Origin: Omnitrophica WOR_2 bacterium RIFCSPHIGHO2_02_FULL_52_10
Lineage (GTDB): Bacteria > Omnitrophota > Gorgyraeia > Zapsychrales > Zapsychraceae
Reading direction: 5' to 3'
Assembly: GCA_001805655.1 (NCBI GenBank)
Contig: MHGR01000042.1
Span: 6,449-27,518 of the forward strand
DNA: 21,070 nucleotides
Part shown: in pieces, positions 1-9,236 of the stretch
How positions within the stretch are numbered: position 1 is the first letter of the stretch
How the letters are laid out: the number at the start of each line of letters is the position of its first letter
The notes under the pieces: generated by a model
Told to the model about the DNA's origin: nothing
The model's input: the letters and a program-made list of their open reading frames with translations, nothing else
The model's database searches: none
Program-made: the position numbers and the translations under genes

Positions 1-28
1 CGCGTGAGTGCAAAAACAGGGAGGGGCC

Positions 29-478
29 ATGCTCGAAGACCGCATCCAAAAGGACTATATCGCCGCCATGAAAAGCAGGGACAGCTTAAGATCCTCAACG
101 CTGAGTTTCCTCAGAGCCCAGATCAAGAATGTCCTTATCGAGAAAAAGCAAGACAAACTCGGAGATCCGGACATTATTACGGTTATCAAGAAACAGGTCA
201 AGCAGCGCCAGGAGTCGGTCGCGCAGTACGAACAAGGGGGGCGCAAAGACCTGGCGGATAAAGAAGCGGCGGAAATGGCGGTGCTCAAAGAGTATTTACC
301 CCAAGAAATGTCGGAACAGGAATTGAAGGGCCTGGTGGCTGAATCGATCAAGGCGGCGCAGGCGGTTTCCATGAAGGATATGGGCAAGGTCATGAAGGTT
401 ATGACGGAGAAAGTCCAGGGCCGGGCGGATAACAAGTTGGTGAGCGAGCTGGTCAAAAAAGCCCTGGCGCAGTTATAA
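29..478 (+). CDS. yqeY: YqeY / GatB-YqeY domain protein
   Basis: 149-residue all-helical protein of the GatB/YqeY family, about the usual length for stand-alone YqeY. The family is related to the tail domain of GatB, the amidotransferase subunit that converts Glu-tRNA(Gln) and Asp-tRNA(Asn), but the free-standing protein has no firmly established reaction; tRNA binding is suspected. Typical stretches visible are the QRQESVAQYEQGGRKDLADK region (residues about 57-76), LKEYLPQEMSEQEL and SMKDMGKVMK. I place the start at ATG 29 because GGGAGG (about 20-25) lies just upstream and the protein then begins MLEDRIQKDYIAAMKSRD like its family; an in-frame ATG at 8 has no such support. A stop codon in another frame at 5-7 may end the preceding gene. 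The stop lies 6 bp before the deacetylase start, so the two are probably co-transcribed. Confidence 0.9.
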   Translation: MLEDRIQKDYIAAMKSRDSLRSSTLSFLRAQIKNVLIEKKQDKLGDPDIITVIKKQVKQRQESVAQYEQGGRKDLADKEAAEMAVLKEYLPQEMSEQELKGLVAESIKAAQAVSMKDMGKVMKVMTEKVQGRADNKLVSELVKKALAQL

Positions 479-484
479 GGACTT

Positions 485-1267
485 ATGGCACGGATAAAGA
501 GATCTCTTAAGCTCGCGATTGTTCTTTTCATTGCCGTCTTGGTCGTGTTCGCGAGTTGGCTGTATGGCCAGTATACGGTTCCCATCATGATGTATCACAA
601 TGTCGCTGACACGGATGAATACAGGGCGAATACGGTCAGGCCGGAGCTTTTTGAGCGGCACATGGCCTATCTGAAAAATCACGGATTTCGCGTTCTGAGT
701 TTTGCGCAGCTGGTGCAATTGACCAAAACCGGGCAAGCCTTCCCGCGCAAGAGCGTCGTGATTACTTTTGATGACGGCTACGCCGATAATTACGAGCATG
801 CCTACGGGATCCTCAGGAAATATGGTTATCCGGCGATTATTTTTGTGCCGACGGATCTGATGAACACCGATGGTTATCTGACGTGGGATCAAATTAAAGA
901 AATGGCCGGCAACGGCATCACGATCGGCAGCCACACCCGCCGGCATTCTTACTTACCGGACCTCCCGCCGGCCGAGCAGAGAGACGAGATTTTCGGCAGC
1001 AAACACGCCATCGAGCAAAACGTGGGCGTTCCCGCGGAGTATTTTTCCTATCCCATCGGTGGCTTCAGTGAGGAGATCAAACGGCTGGTCAAGGAGGCGG
1101 GGTATCAGGGCGCTGCCGCCACCAACCGCGGCTATGACCGTTTGAACAGGGATGTCTTTGAGCTTAAGCGGGTCCGCTTCGGGGACCGGGACGACCGTAA
1201 TGATTATCTGTGGATTAAACTCTCGGGCTATTACAATCTTTTCCGCGAGGCCAAAAACCCGTACTGA
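485..1267 (+). CDS. Membrane-anchored polysaccharide deacetylase (NodB/CE4)
   Basis: 260-residue carbohydrate esterase family 4 protein, expected to remove N- or O-acetyl groups from an envelope or extracellular polysaccharide using a divalent metal. Residues 8-28 form one hydrophobic helix after a basic start (MARIKRSLK), so the protein is probably anchored in the inner membrane with its catalytic domain outside the cytoplasm. The NodB motifs are intact: TFDDGY (94-99) with base and metal Asp 96-97, SHTRRH (149-154) with metal ligands His150 and His154, and YPIGG (189-193). The opening PIMMYHNV (33-40) is typical of this subgroup. AGGA at 478-481 is a close ribosome binding site, and the gene follows yqeY by 6 bp. 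The next gene starts 8 bp downstream and encodes a carbohydrate-active-type protein, which suggests shared glycan work. The true substrate cannot be read from the sequence. Confidence 0.9.
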   Translation: MARIKRSLKLAIVLFIAVLVVFASWLYGQYTVPIMMYHNVADTDEYRANTVRPELFERHMAYLKNHGFRVLSFAQLVQLTKTGQAFPRKSVVITFDDGYADNYEHAYGILRKYGYPAIIFVPTDLMNTDGYLTWDQIKEMAGNGITIGSHTRRHSYLPDLPPAEQRDEIFGSKHAIEQNVGVPAEYFSYPIGGFSEEIKRLVKEAGYQGAAATNRGYDRLNRDVFELKRVRFGDRDDRNDYLWIKLSGYYNLFREAKNPY

Positions 1268-1275
1268 TTTCGGAC

Positions 1276-4200
1276 ATGCTCAAGCCGCACGCTAAATACC
1301 GTTTAGAGTCCGACGGCCGCTTTGTGATTGAGGATTACAACCAAAGCAAGCCGTTCAGCAGTTTTTTCCCCGGCATCGCCGGGGTTTGGGGCGTCCCCCT
1401 GTGGGCTTTCTATGTGAACCGCGGACAGTGCATCGCCAGTTTCGGCGTTGAGTCCAAGGATAAGGCGATCATGGAATTCCAGCCCGCGAACAAGGCTTAC
1501 CGTTTAACGTCTCTCCAGGGTTTCCGGACATTCATCAAGGCAAAGGCAGGATCAAAAACGGCTTATTGGGAGCCGTTCCAGACGCATTTGGAAGGGACGG
1601 ATTTCAAGAAGCGCCAAACGATGACCATCACGGCGCATGACCTGACTCTCCGGGAGGATAATGATGATCTGGGGCTGGCAGCGGAAGTGAATTATTTTAC
1701 TCTTCCCGGGGAGAATTATTCGGCGCTGGTGCGCCGTGTTACGATCCGGAACACCGGCAAAAAGAGCTATGATATTGAATTGGTTGACGGCCTTCCGGGC
1801 ATTGTGCCGTATGGTCTGACCGACAGCTTGAATAAAAATATCTCCCGGACCGTAGAGGCCTGGGTCAGGGTGCGCAATCTCAGCAAAAACGCCCCGTTTT
1901 ACCAGCTGAAAGTCAAGGTGGCTGACACGCCGGAGGTGACCGGCATCGAAGAGGGGAATTTCTTTTTCAGTTTTGACCCGGCGGCAAAAGGCGGCGCCTT
2001 GCTGCCCGCGATTGTTGAGGCCGCGAGTGTTTTTGGCAGCGCGCAGGACTTCCTCGCGCCGGCCCGATTCCGTCAGGAAACGTTTAAACTTCCTGAGCGG
2101 CAGCAGGTGAGTAACCGTACGCCATCGGCCATGAGCCACGCGCGGTTTACATTGCCGGCTAAAAAGGAAAAGGGCCTCGCGTCATTTTTCGGCTATGCCC
2201 ATAACGTAACGCGGCTCAATAAGATTGTCAGGCAGGCCGTGCAGCGGGACTTTGTGCGGCGCAAAGCGGAAGAAAACAAAGCGATTATTGATGGTCTCAG
2301 AAGATACGCCCTCACGAAAAGCTCATCCGCTGAATTTGACCTGTATGCGTCGCAAACGTTTCTCGACAATATCATGCGCGGCGGTTTGCCGGTGTCTCTT
2401 AAGACAGGCGAAGGCATCGTGGCCTTCAATGTGTTCAGCCGCAAACACGGCGACCTTGAGCGCGATTACAATCATTTTGTGGTGAAGCCCACGTTTTTTT
2501 CCCAGGGAAACGGGAATTACCGGGATGTCAACCAGAACCGCCGCAATGATGTGTGGTTTAATGAGGATGTCCGCAGCAGCCATTTGATTACTTTTCTCAA
2601 TTTGAGCCAAGCGGACGGTTATAATCCGCTGGTGGTCAAGGGCGCCGCCTTTCTGCCGAAGGACCAAAAAAAACTTGGTCAGGCCCTCGCGGCATGTTTG
2701 GAGGAGGGGGATAGAGCCGTGGTCGGGGAGCTGGTGAAAGAGGCGTTCATGCCCGGGGATTTGCTGCAATTTATCGCCAATCAGGGTCTGAAATTAAAGG
2801 TCCCCGCAAAAGTTTTTCTTGGCAGGGTTTTGGAAACCTGCCAGAAAATGGAGCTCGCGGATGAAGGCGAGGGATTCTGGACCGACCACTGGACGTACAA
2901 CCTGGATTTGATCGAAAGCTATTTATCCGTTTATCCTGATGACCTGCGGCGGTTGCTGCTGAAGGCCAACTCATTCTATTTCTTTCATAACAGCCATCAC
3001 GTGCTGCCCCGGGAGCAGCGCTATATTCTGACGGCCCGCGGCGTGCGGCAGTACCGTTCCGTGGACAAGCAAACTTTGATCAAAGGGAATCAATTGAGAA
3101 CTAAGCACGGGCAGGGGGAGGCATACCGGACAAACTTGATCTGCAAACTGCTTTGTCTGATCGCCAATAAAGCGGCCTCATTGGACCCCAGCGGCATCGG
3201 CATTGAAATGGAGGCGGATAAACCCAACTGGTTCGATGCGTTCAACGGGCTGCCAGGCCTTTTAGGCTCCTCCGTTTCCGAGACGTTTGAGCTGCTGCGG
3301 TTAAGTCAGTTTTTGCAGCAGGCCATGCAAACGCTTGATCTGCCGAATCATCAAACCGTGGCGGTGTTCGAGGAGCTGGCGAACTTCATTTCCGGCCTGA
3401 CGCATGTTCTTTCCCTGGAATCGGACGCGCACGCCTACTGGCAGAAGGCCAACGACCTTAAAGAGCATTACCGCGCATTTATCCGTGAGGGAATCGACGG
3501 GAAAGAAACGGATGTCCGCATGGCGGACATCAAGAATTTCCTGAAGCTTGTCATTGACCGTTGCGAAAGGGGAGCGGAGGCGGCCCGCAACGGACAGGGT
3601 TATCTGGAGACTTATTTTTATCATGAGGTGGTCGAACATGAGGAAATCGACAGAGGCAAGGATGCCGTACCGCCGGTCAAACATATCAAGCCGCTCAAGT
3701 TCAAAAAACATTCCCTGCCGTTGTTTTTAGAAGGGTATGTCCATGCCCTGCGCATCGATCCGGTGCCGGAGGGGGCGCGCAAACTTTATGCGCAGGTGCG
3801 CAAAAGCGGGCTTTACGACAGGGCATTGAAAATGTATAAGGTCTGCGCCGATTTGACCGGCGCGTCGCAGGAGGTCGGGCGCGCGCGGATTTTTCCCCCG
3901 GGGTGGCTGGAAAACGAGTCGATTTGGCTGCACATGGAGTATAAATTCATCCTGGAGTTGTTGCGCAGCGGTTTGTACGAAGAATTTTATGAAAATTTCA
4001 GGTCCGTGCTCATTCCCTTTCTCAATGCTGAGCAGTATGGCCGCAGCATCCTGGAGAATTCCTCCTTTTTGGTCAGCAGTGTTCACGAGGACCCCACCCT
4101 GCATGGGCAGGGTTTTGTGGCCCGGTTGTCCGGAAGCACGGCGGAATTCATGCACATGTGGCTGCTGATGAACATGGGGCCGCTCCCGTTTTCTCTGGAT

Positions 4201-4545
4201 TCCCGCGGTCAGCTGCAGTTCGTGCTGCGCCCGATATTGGCCGGGTGGTTGTTCACGTCCCAAAGCTCAAACGTTGAATTCATGGACTTAAACGGTAAAT
4301 TAAAGACTATTGAGCTGCCGAAAAATATTTACGCCTTCAATCTTTTTGCCTCAACGCTGGTCGTGTATCACAATCCCCGCCGCAAGAATACGTTCGGTGA
4401 AGGGCAGCCTGTCATCAAGGAAATCCATCTGCACTATCCGCACAAGCATAATTCCACGATCATTCCTTCAGGAATCATAACCGCGCCATACGCGCAGGAA
4501 ATCCGCGATCGAAAAATCGAACGTATTGATGTGTTTTTTAATTAA
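1276..4545 (+). CDS. Large cellobiose-phosphorylase-like (GH94-related) protein
   Basis: 1089-residue protein resembling those annotated as cellobiose phosphorylase-like (COG3459, GH94/GT36-related). Residues 30-90 read FPGIAGVWGVPLWAFYVNRG, then an ANKAY and GFRTFIK block, which I recognise from this group; a beta-sandwich region follows to about 300. The presumed catalytic (alpha/alpha)6 part includes DKPNWFDAFNGLPGLLGSS (about 648-666) and HEDPTLHGQGF...GSTAEFMHMW (about 937-962). True GH94 enzymes split beta-linked disaccharides or oligosaccharides with phosphate; I cannot confirm the catalytic Asp or the phosphate-binding residues, although Asp in NWFDAFNG (about 654) is a candidate. No signal peptide or membrane helix is evident, so it is probably cytoplasmic, despite its deacetylase neighbour. 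It starts 8 bp after that gene with only a weak ribosome binding site. Activity could be phosphorolysis, glycan hydrolysis or neither. Confidence 0.6.
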   Translation: MLKPHAKYRLESDGRFVIEDYNQSKPFSSFFPGIAGVWGVPLWAFYVNRGQCIASFGVESKDKAIMEFQPANKAYRLTSLQGFRTFIKAKAGSKTAYWEPFQTHLEGTDFKKRQTMTITAHDLTLREDNDDLGLAAEVNYFTLPGENYSALVRRVTIRNTGKKSYDIELVDGLPGIVPYGLTDSLNKNISRTVEAWVRVRNLSKNAPFYQLKVKVADTPEVTGIEEGNFFFSFDPAAKGGALLPAIVEAASVFGSAQDFLAPARFRQETFKLPERQQVSNRTPSAMSHARFTLPAKKEKGLASFFGYAHNVTRLNKIVRQAVQRDFVRRKAEENKAIIDGLRRYALTKSSSAEFDLYASQTFLDNIMRGGLPVSLKTGEGIVAFNVFSRKHGDLERDYNHFVVKPTFFSQGNGNYRDVNQNRRNDVWFNEDVRSSHLITFLNLSQADGYNPLVVKGAAFLPKDQKKLGQALAACLEEGDRAVVGELVKEAFMPGDLLQFIANQGLKLKVPAKVFLGRVLETCQKMELADEGEGFWTDHWTYNLDLIESYLSVYPDDLRRLLLKANSFYFFHNSHHVLPREQRYILTARGVRQYRSVDKQTLIKGNQLRTKHGQGEAYRTNLICKLLCLIANKAASLDPSGIGIEMEADKPNWFDAFNGLPGLLGSSVSETFELLRLSQFLQQAMQTLDLPNHQTVAVFEELANFISGLTHVLSLESDAHAYWQKANDLKEHYRAFIREGIDGKETDVRMADIKNFLKLVIDRCERGAEAARNGQGYLETYFYHEVVEHEEIDRGKDAVPPVKHIKPLKFKKHSLPLFLEGYVHALRIDPVPEGARKLYAQVRKSGLYDRALKMYKVCADLTGASQEVGRARIFPPGWLENESIWLHMEYKFILELLRSGLYEEFYENFRSVLIPFLNAEQYGRSILENSSFLVSSVHEDPTLHGQGFVARLSGSTAEFMHMWLLMNMGPLPFSLDSRGQLQFVLRPILAGWLFTSQSSNVEFMDLNGKLKTIELPKNIYAFNLFASTLVVYHNPRRKNTFGEGQPVIKEIHLHYPHKHNSTIIPSGIITAPYAQEIRDRKIERIDVFFN

Positions 4546-4620
4546 TCTGAATTATAATTAATATCAGTATTAATTAGAAGACAAGTCATAAATATCCACA
4601 TAATCTAGGAGGACCGGCAC
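4546..4620 (+). promoter_or_regulatory. AT-rich promoter region with inverted repeat ahead of the MoxR/Bat operon
   Basis: A perfect -10 match, TATAAT, lies at 4553-4558. The best -35 I see (TTGATG, 4526-4531) is 21 bp away, which is poor, so the promoter call is tentative. The -10 overlaps a perfect 9-bp inverted repeat, TAATTAATA (4555-4563) and TATTAATTA (4568-4576), separated by 4 nt. It could be an operator; there is no T-run to make it a terminator. AGGAGGA at 4607-4613 is a strong ribosome binding site 7 nt before ATG 4621. Confidence 0.4.
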
Positions 4621-5616
4621 ATGATGGAACAGAATATTACTTTGATTAATGAAAAAGTCAAAAAAGAAAGCGGGTTTGTCGATGCGGTTATGAAGGAAAT
4701 GCAGAAGGTGATTGTCGGCCAAAAGCATTTGCTCGAGCGGCTGATGATCGGCCTTTTGTCGAATGGGCATGTTCTGCTGGAAGGGGTGCCCGGCTTGGCA
4801 AAGACAATGGCGGTCAAAACCCTCGCCGGTACCATACAGGCCAAATTCCAGCGCCTGCAATTCACGCCGGACATGCTCCCGGCGGATTTGACGGGGACGT
4901 TGATTTACGACCAGCGCACGGGAGATTTCAAGGTCAAGACCGGACCGATTTTTGCCAATATCATTTTGGCGGATGAAATCAACCGCGCGCCGGCAAAGGT
5001 TCAGAGCGCTTTGCTGGAGGCCATGCAGGAGCGGCAGGTGACCATCGGGGATACAACTTTAAAACTGGAAGACCCCTTTCTTGTGCTGGCGACACAGAAT
5101 CCCATCGAACAGGAAGGGACATATCCTCTGCCGGAGGCGCAGGTGGACCGGTTTATGTTAAAGGTCAAAGTGCATTATCCGCTGAAGGAGGAGGAGCACG
5201 AGATTTTAAAGCGGATGTCCTTTACCAATAAGCAGATTCATGTCCAGCAGGTCATTACCCCCAAGGATCTCCTGCATGCCCGCGGCATTGTGGATGAGAT
5301 TTACATTGATGAGAAGATTGAGCGGTACATCGTGAATATTGTGGATGCGACGCGCCATCCGCAAACCTACGGCATGGCGGACCTCAACGGCCTCATCCAG
5401 TACGGGGCCTCCCCGCGGGCAACGATTTTTCTGACGGTGGCGGCCAAGGCCTACGCCTTTGTGCAGGGCAGGGGCTATGTGACGCCGCAGGACATCAAGT
5501 CCATCGGCATGGATGTGCTGCGCCACCGTGTTATTGTCAGCTACGAGGCCGAGGCCGAGGAAAAGACCTCTGAGGATCTCATCAAAAGGATTTTTGATGA
5601 GATTGAAGTGCCTTAA
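4621..5616 (+). CDS. moxR: MoxR-family AAA+ ATPase
   Basis: 331-residue AAA+ ATPase of the MoxR group, of normal length. Walker A is GVPGLAKT (55-62), with the Ala before Lys that is common in MoxR; Walker B is IILADE (114-119), followed by INRAPAKVQSALLEAMQER; the sensor region reads ATQNPIEQEGTYPLPEAQ (about 159-176) and ends in DRF, an arginine-finger-like site. MoxR ATPases are thought to work as chaperones that remodel partners or insert cofactors, together with vWA-domain proteins. Here three such partners follow (DUF58, BatA, BatB). It is the first gene of the operon, with the best ribosome binding site in it (AGGAGGA, 4607-4613). A second ATG at 4624 is possible but further from that site. 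Cytoplasmic. The family call is secure; the client is unknown. Confidence 0.95.
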   Translation: MMEQNITLINEKVKKESGFVDAVMKEMQKVIVGQKHLLERLMIGLLSNGHVLLEGVPGLAKTMAVKTLAGTIQAKFQRLQFTPDMLPADLTGTLIYDQRTGDFKVKTGPIFANIILADEINRAPAKVQSALLEAMQERQVTIGDTTLKLEDPFLVLATQNPIEQEGTYPLPEAQVDRFMLKVKVHYPLKEEEHEILKRMSFTNKQIHVQQVITPKDLLHARGIVDEIYIDEKIERYIVNIVDATRHPQTYGMADLNGLIQYGASPRATIFLTVAAKAYAFVQGRGYVTPQDIKSIGMDVLRHRVIVSYEAEAEEKTSEDLIKRIFDEIEVP

Positions 5617-5635
5617 TGATTGAGCATATAATGCC

Positions 5636-6577
<942 letters not shown>

Positions 6578-6583
6578 TCACCT

Positions 6584-7216
6584 GTGATGAAACGTCTGAT
6601 TTCATGGTTTTATTTTTTGGTTGTCTTCACGGGACCCGGCCGCAGCGTGCATGCCCAGGATCAGGATACTATGCCCGCCGCTACGGCAGACGCGTTAAGG
6701 GACATTCAGGGGCCCGTGAGTTATCCGGCCGATTTATTCCTTATCATTATCGTCTTCGCATTGGCGCTTGCCGCCGCGGGGATATTCCTTTACCGAAAGT
6801 TGAAACGCGCCCTCCCAAAATCTCTGCCCGCGCCTATCGATTCGCGGACGCCGTGGGAAATTGCTTTTGACGAGTTGAATCAGCTGGAAAAGGAAGGGCT
6901 GGTGGAGCGGGGGATGTTCAAGGAATTTTATTCGTCCTTGTCGGATATTATCCGCCGGTATTTTGAGCGGCGATTTGACGTGCGGGCTCCGGAAATGACC
7001 ACGGAAGAATTTTTGTGGTCGCTTGAGGCGTCACGGGACCTTACGGCGGGCCAAAAAAGTACTCTTAAGAACTTTCTCAATTCCTGTGATATCGTAAAAT
7101 TTGCCAAACATGTGCCGCACGCCGCTGAGGCCCTGGAAAGTTTTAGTTTTGCCAGACAGCTTGTTGATGAAACGAAAGAAAAGCAAATTGTCCAAAGTTC
7201 AGCAACCAGCAGTTGA
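6584..7216 (+). CDS. DUF4381-like single-pass membrane protein of the Bat operon
   Basis: 210-residue protein. Residues 1-24 form a signal peptide ending near VHAQ; a short periplasmic part holds DIQGPVSYP (about 40-48), a segment placed as in DUF4381 proteins; one membrane helix follows (about 51-70) and then a cytoplasmic helical domain. That domain (about 105-185) reads FYSSLSDIIRRYFERRF, then EMTTEEFL and SCDIVKFAKH, and closely resembles the C-terminal domain of BatD in the same operon. The frame opens at GTG 6584 with ATG at 6587; GGAG at 570-573 of this kilobase (6570-6573) favours the GTG by spacing, but either is possible. Only 6 nt separate it from the DUF58 stop. No enzymatic motif is seen; it is probably a structural or adaptor subunit of the membrane complex. 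Confidence 0.75.
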   Translation: MMKRLISWFYFLVVFTGPGRSVHAQDQDTMPAATADALRDIQGPVSYPADLFLIIIVFALALAAAGIFLYRKLKRALPKSLPAPIDSRTPWEIAFDELNQLEKEGLVERGMFKEFYSSLSDIIRRYFERRFDVRAPEMTTEEFLWSLEASRDLTAGQKSTLKNFLNSCDIVKFAKHVPHAAEALESFSFARQLVDETKEKQIVQSSATSS

Positions 7217-7228
7217 TTTCGCCGGATT

Positions 7229-8224
7229 ATGATATTTAAAGATCCCTGGGTTATTTTGATAGCCCCCCTCGTATTGGGCTTGGTTATCCTTGCGAAGAAT
7301 AGGCAGGGTGTCACGGTCTTCCGTTTCTCCTCAACGGATATCGCAGAATCCGTCAAGCCGACATGGAAGGTGCGCTTCCGGAAAGTGCCGTATATTTTGC
7401 GCCTCCTGTCGCTTATGCTTTTTTTTATCGCCCTGGCAGGTCCGAGATCGGTGCTGGAAGAAACGGTCCACAAGACGGAGGGTATTGACATCGTGCTCGC
7501 GATCGACTCTTCCGGCAGCATGGCGGCGGAGGATTTCGTGATGAATAATCAGCGGGTTAACCGGCTGGCAATTGTCAAAAAGGTTGTTGAAGAGTTTGTG
7601 GCCGAGCGTAAAGACGACCGCCTGGGGCTGGTGGCGTTTGCCAAACTCGCCTACACCGTGAGCCCGCTGACGACAGACCATGATTGGCTTCTGACAAATT
7701 TGGAGCGCGTAGAATTGGGGATGATGGAGGACGGGACGGCGGTGGGCTCGGCCATTGTCTCTTCCGTGGCGCGGTTGAGAGAGAGTGACGCGAAGAGCAA
7801 GGTCGTTATTTTACTGACCGACGGCATCAATAACTCAGGAAAAACGGACCCTTTGGACGCGGCGCGCGTGGCCGAGGCCTACGGGATTAAGATTTATACG
7901 ATTGGGGCGGGGTCGGAGGGGGAAGTCCCGTTTCCGGCAACCGATATGTGGGGGCGCAAGGTTTATCAGAGGGCCGTGATCAAATTGGACGAAAAGATGC
8001 TCCGGGAAGTGGCCGATATTACCGGGGGAAAATATTTTCGCGCCACTGACGCGGAATCATTGCGCGAAATCTACGGTGAGATCGATAAATTGGAAAAAGT
8101 GAAAATCGATGAGCACGGATTTCGGGAATACAGAGAGCTGTTCGGGTATTTCTTGATTGCCGCGCTGATGGTGTTGACAACCGAAACGGTATTGGCGAAC
8201 ACGTTTTTTTTAGGGATCCCGTAA
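7229..8224 (+). CDS. batA: BatA: membrane vWA-domain protein
   Basis: 331 residues arranged as two N-terminal membrane helices (about 7-22 and 57-71), a vWA domain (about 85-280) and a C-terminal helix (about 306-325). The MIDAS motif is complete: DSSGS at 93-97, Thr in EDGTAVGSAI (about 165-174) and Asp in LLTDGINN. The domain ends with LREVADITGGKYFRATD, the usual BatA/BatB closing segment. The vWA domain would lie in the periplasm or cytoplasm depending on topology; for Bat proteins the periplasm is generally assumed. The gene follows the DUF4381-like gene by 12 nt with a weak ribosome binding site, and its stop is one base before the batB start. Together with BatB it offers two metal-dependent binding surfaces to the complex. 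BatA and BatB are assigned by order and architecture. Confidence 0.9.
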   Translation: MIFKDPWVILIAPLVLGLVILAKNRQGVTVFRFSSTDIAESVKPTWKVRFRKVPYILRLLSLMLFFIALAGPRSVLEETVHKTEGIDIVLAIDSSGSMAAEDFVMNNQRVNRLAIVKKVVEEFVAERKDDRLGLVAFAKLAYTVSPLTTDHDWLLTNLERVELGMMEDGTAVGSAIVSSVARLRESDAKSKVVILLTDGINNSGKTDPLDAARVAEAYGIKIYTIGAGSEGEVPFPATDMWGRKVYQRAVIKLDEKMLREVADITGGKYFRATDAESLREIYGEIDKLEKVKIDEHGFREYRELFGYFLIAALMVLTTETVLANTFFLGIP

Positions 8225-8225
8225 A

Positions 8226-9236
8226 ATGCACTTTGCCAGACTGGACATGTTGATGTGGTTATGGGCGGTGATGGCCCTCGGTCTTTTGTTGGCGTGGGGG
8301 TACAACCGCAGGCAGAAGTTTATGAGGTGTTTTGCGCAAGAACAGCTGGTGAGCGAAATAGCTGCCGGATTTTGCCCTAAGAAAGCCAAGCAGAAAAACA
8401 CGCTTCTGATTCTGGCGGCGTTTTTTGCGGTCTTGGCATTGATCCGGCCCCAATGGGGGTTCCGATGGCAGGAAGTCAAGCGCCAGGGGATCGACATCAT
8501 GATCGTGATCGATACATCCAAAAGCATGCTCGCCCAGGATGTCAAACCCAACCGGCTGGAGCGCACGAAATTCGCCGTTCAGGACTTGCTTAAAAAATTA
8601 GGAGGTGACCGGATCGGGCTCATCGCTTTTGCCGGAAGCTCGTTTTTAATCTGCCCGCTAACGGTCGATTACGGGGGTTTTCTCATAAGTTTAAATGACC
8701 TCAGCGTTGATATCATCCCGAGGGGAGGCACCGATATTGAAGAAGCGCTGACGCGTGCCATCAGCGGCCATGATGACGTTTCCAGCAAGCACAAAGCCAT
8801 CATCGTGATTACCGATGGGGATAATCTGGAGGGCAATCCCATCGCGGCCGCCGAAAAAGCGAAGGAAAAAGGAATCAAGGTTTATACGGTAGGCATCGGC
8901 AGCGCTGAAGGGGAATTGATCCAGATGCGCGGTCCGTCCGGAGAAATCTTCTTTCTAAAGGACAGCGCGGGGAACTTTGTGAAATCGCGCCTCAACGAGG
9001 GATTGCTCAAGCAGATTGCTTTGATCACCAGCGGGATTTATGTCAAAGCCAGCGGCAGCCAATTCGGGCTCGACCTTATTTATGAACGCGAGTTGTCCTC
9101 GTTTGAAAAGCGCGAAATCACGGCCAAAATGGAAAAAAAATATTATGAACGGTTTCAGTTTCCCTTGGGGATTGCCGTTATCCTTTTGGTTTTCGAGACA
9201 TGCATGTCCAGACGGAAAAAACTAGAGTCTTCCTAG
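8226..9236 (+). CDS. batB: BatB: membrane vWA-domain protein
   Basis: 336-residue paralogue of BatA with the same plan: membrane helices at about 9-25 and 58-76, a vWA domain from about 88, and a C-terminal helix (about 312-328) followed by a short basic tail. The MIDAS motif is DTSKS (96-100), with IPRGGTDIEEAL and VITDGDN supplying the Thr and Asp positions. The sequence IRPQWGFRWQEVKRQGIDI before the motif is very typical of BatB. The start is 1 nt after the batA stop (TAA then A then ATG), with AGGGA at about 8212-8216. Its last 37 nt overlap batC in another frame, so the two are likely translationally coupled. In Bacteroides and Leptospira the bat genes are linked to aerotolerance or oxidative stress, although direct function is disputed. 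Confidence 0.92.
   Translation: MHFARLDMLMWLWAVMALGLLLAWGYNRRQKFMRCFAQEQLVSEIAAGFCPKKAKQKNTLLILAAFFAVLALIRPQWGFRWQEVKRQGIDIMIVIDTSKSMLAQDVKPNRLERTKFAVQDLLKKLGGDRIGLIAFAGSSFLICPLTVDYGGFLISLNDLSVDIIPRGGTDIEEALTRAISGHDDVSSKHKAIIVITDGDNLEGNPIAAAEKAKEKGIKVYTVGIGSAEGELIQMRGPSGEIFFLKDSAGNFVKSRLNEGLLKQIALITSGIYVKASGSQFGLDLIYERELSSFEKREITAKMEKKYYERFQFPLGIAVILLVFETCMSRRKKLESS

Noticed and set aside
1552..4263. Several open frames on the minus strand within the GH94-like gene
   Set aside because: They lie opposite a continuous 1089-codon gene, show no recognised motif and are rich in Arg, His and Pro as expected for shadow frames.
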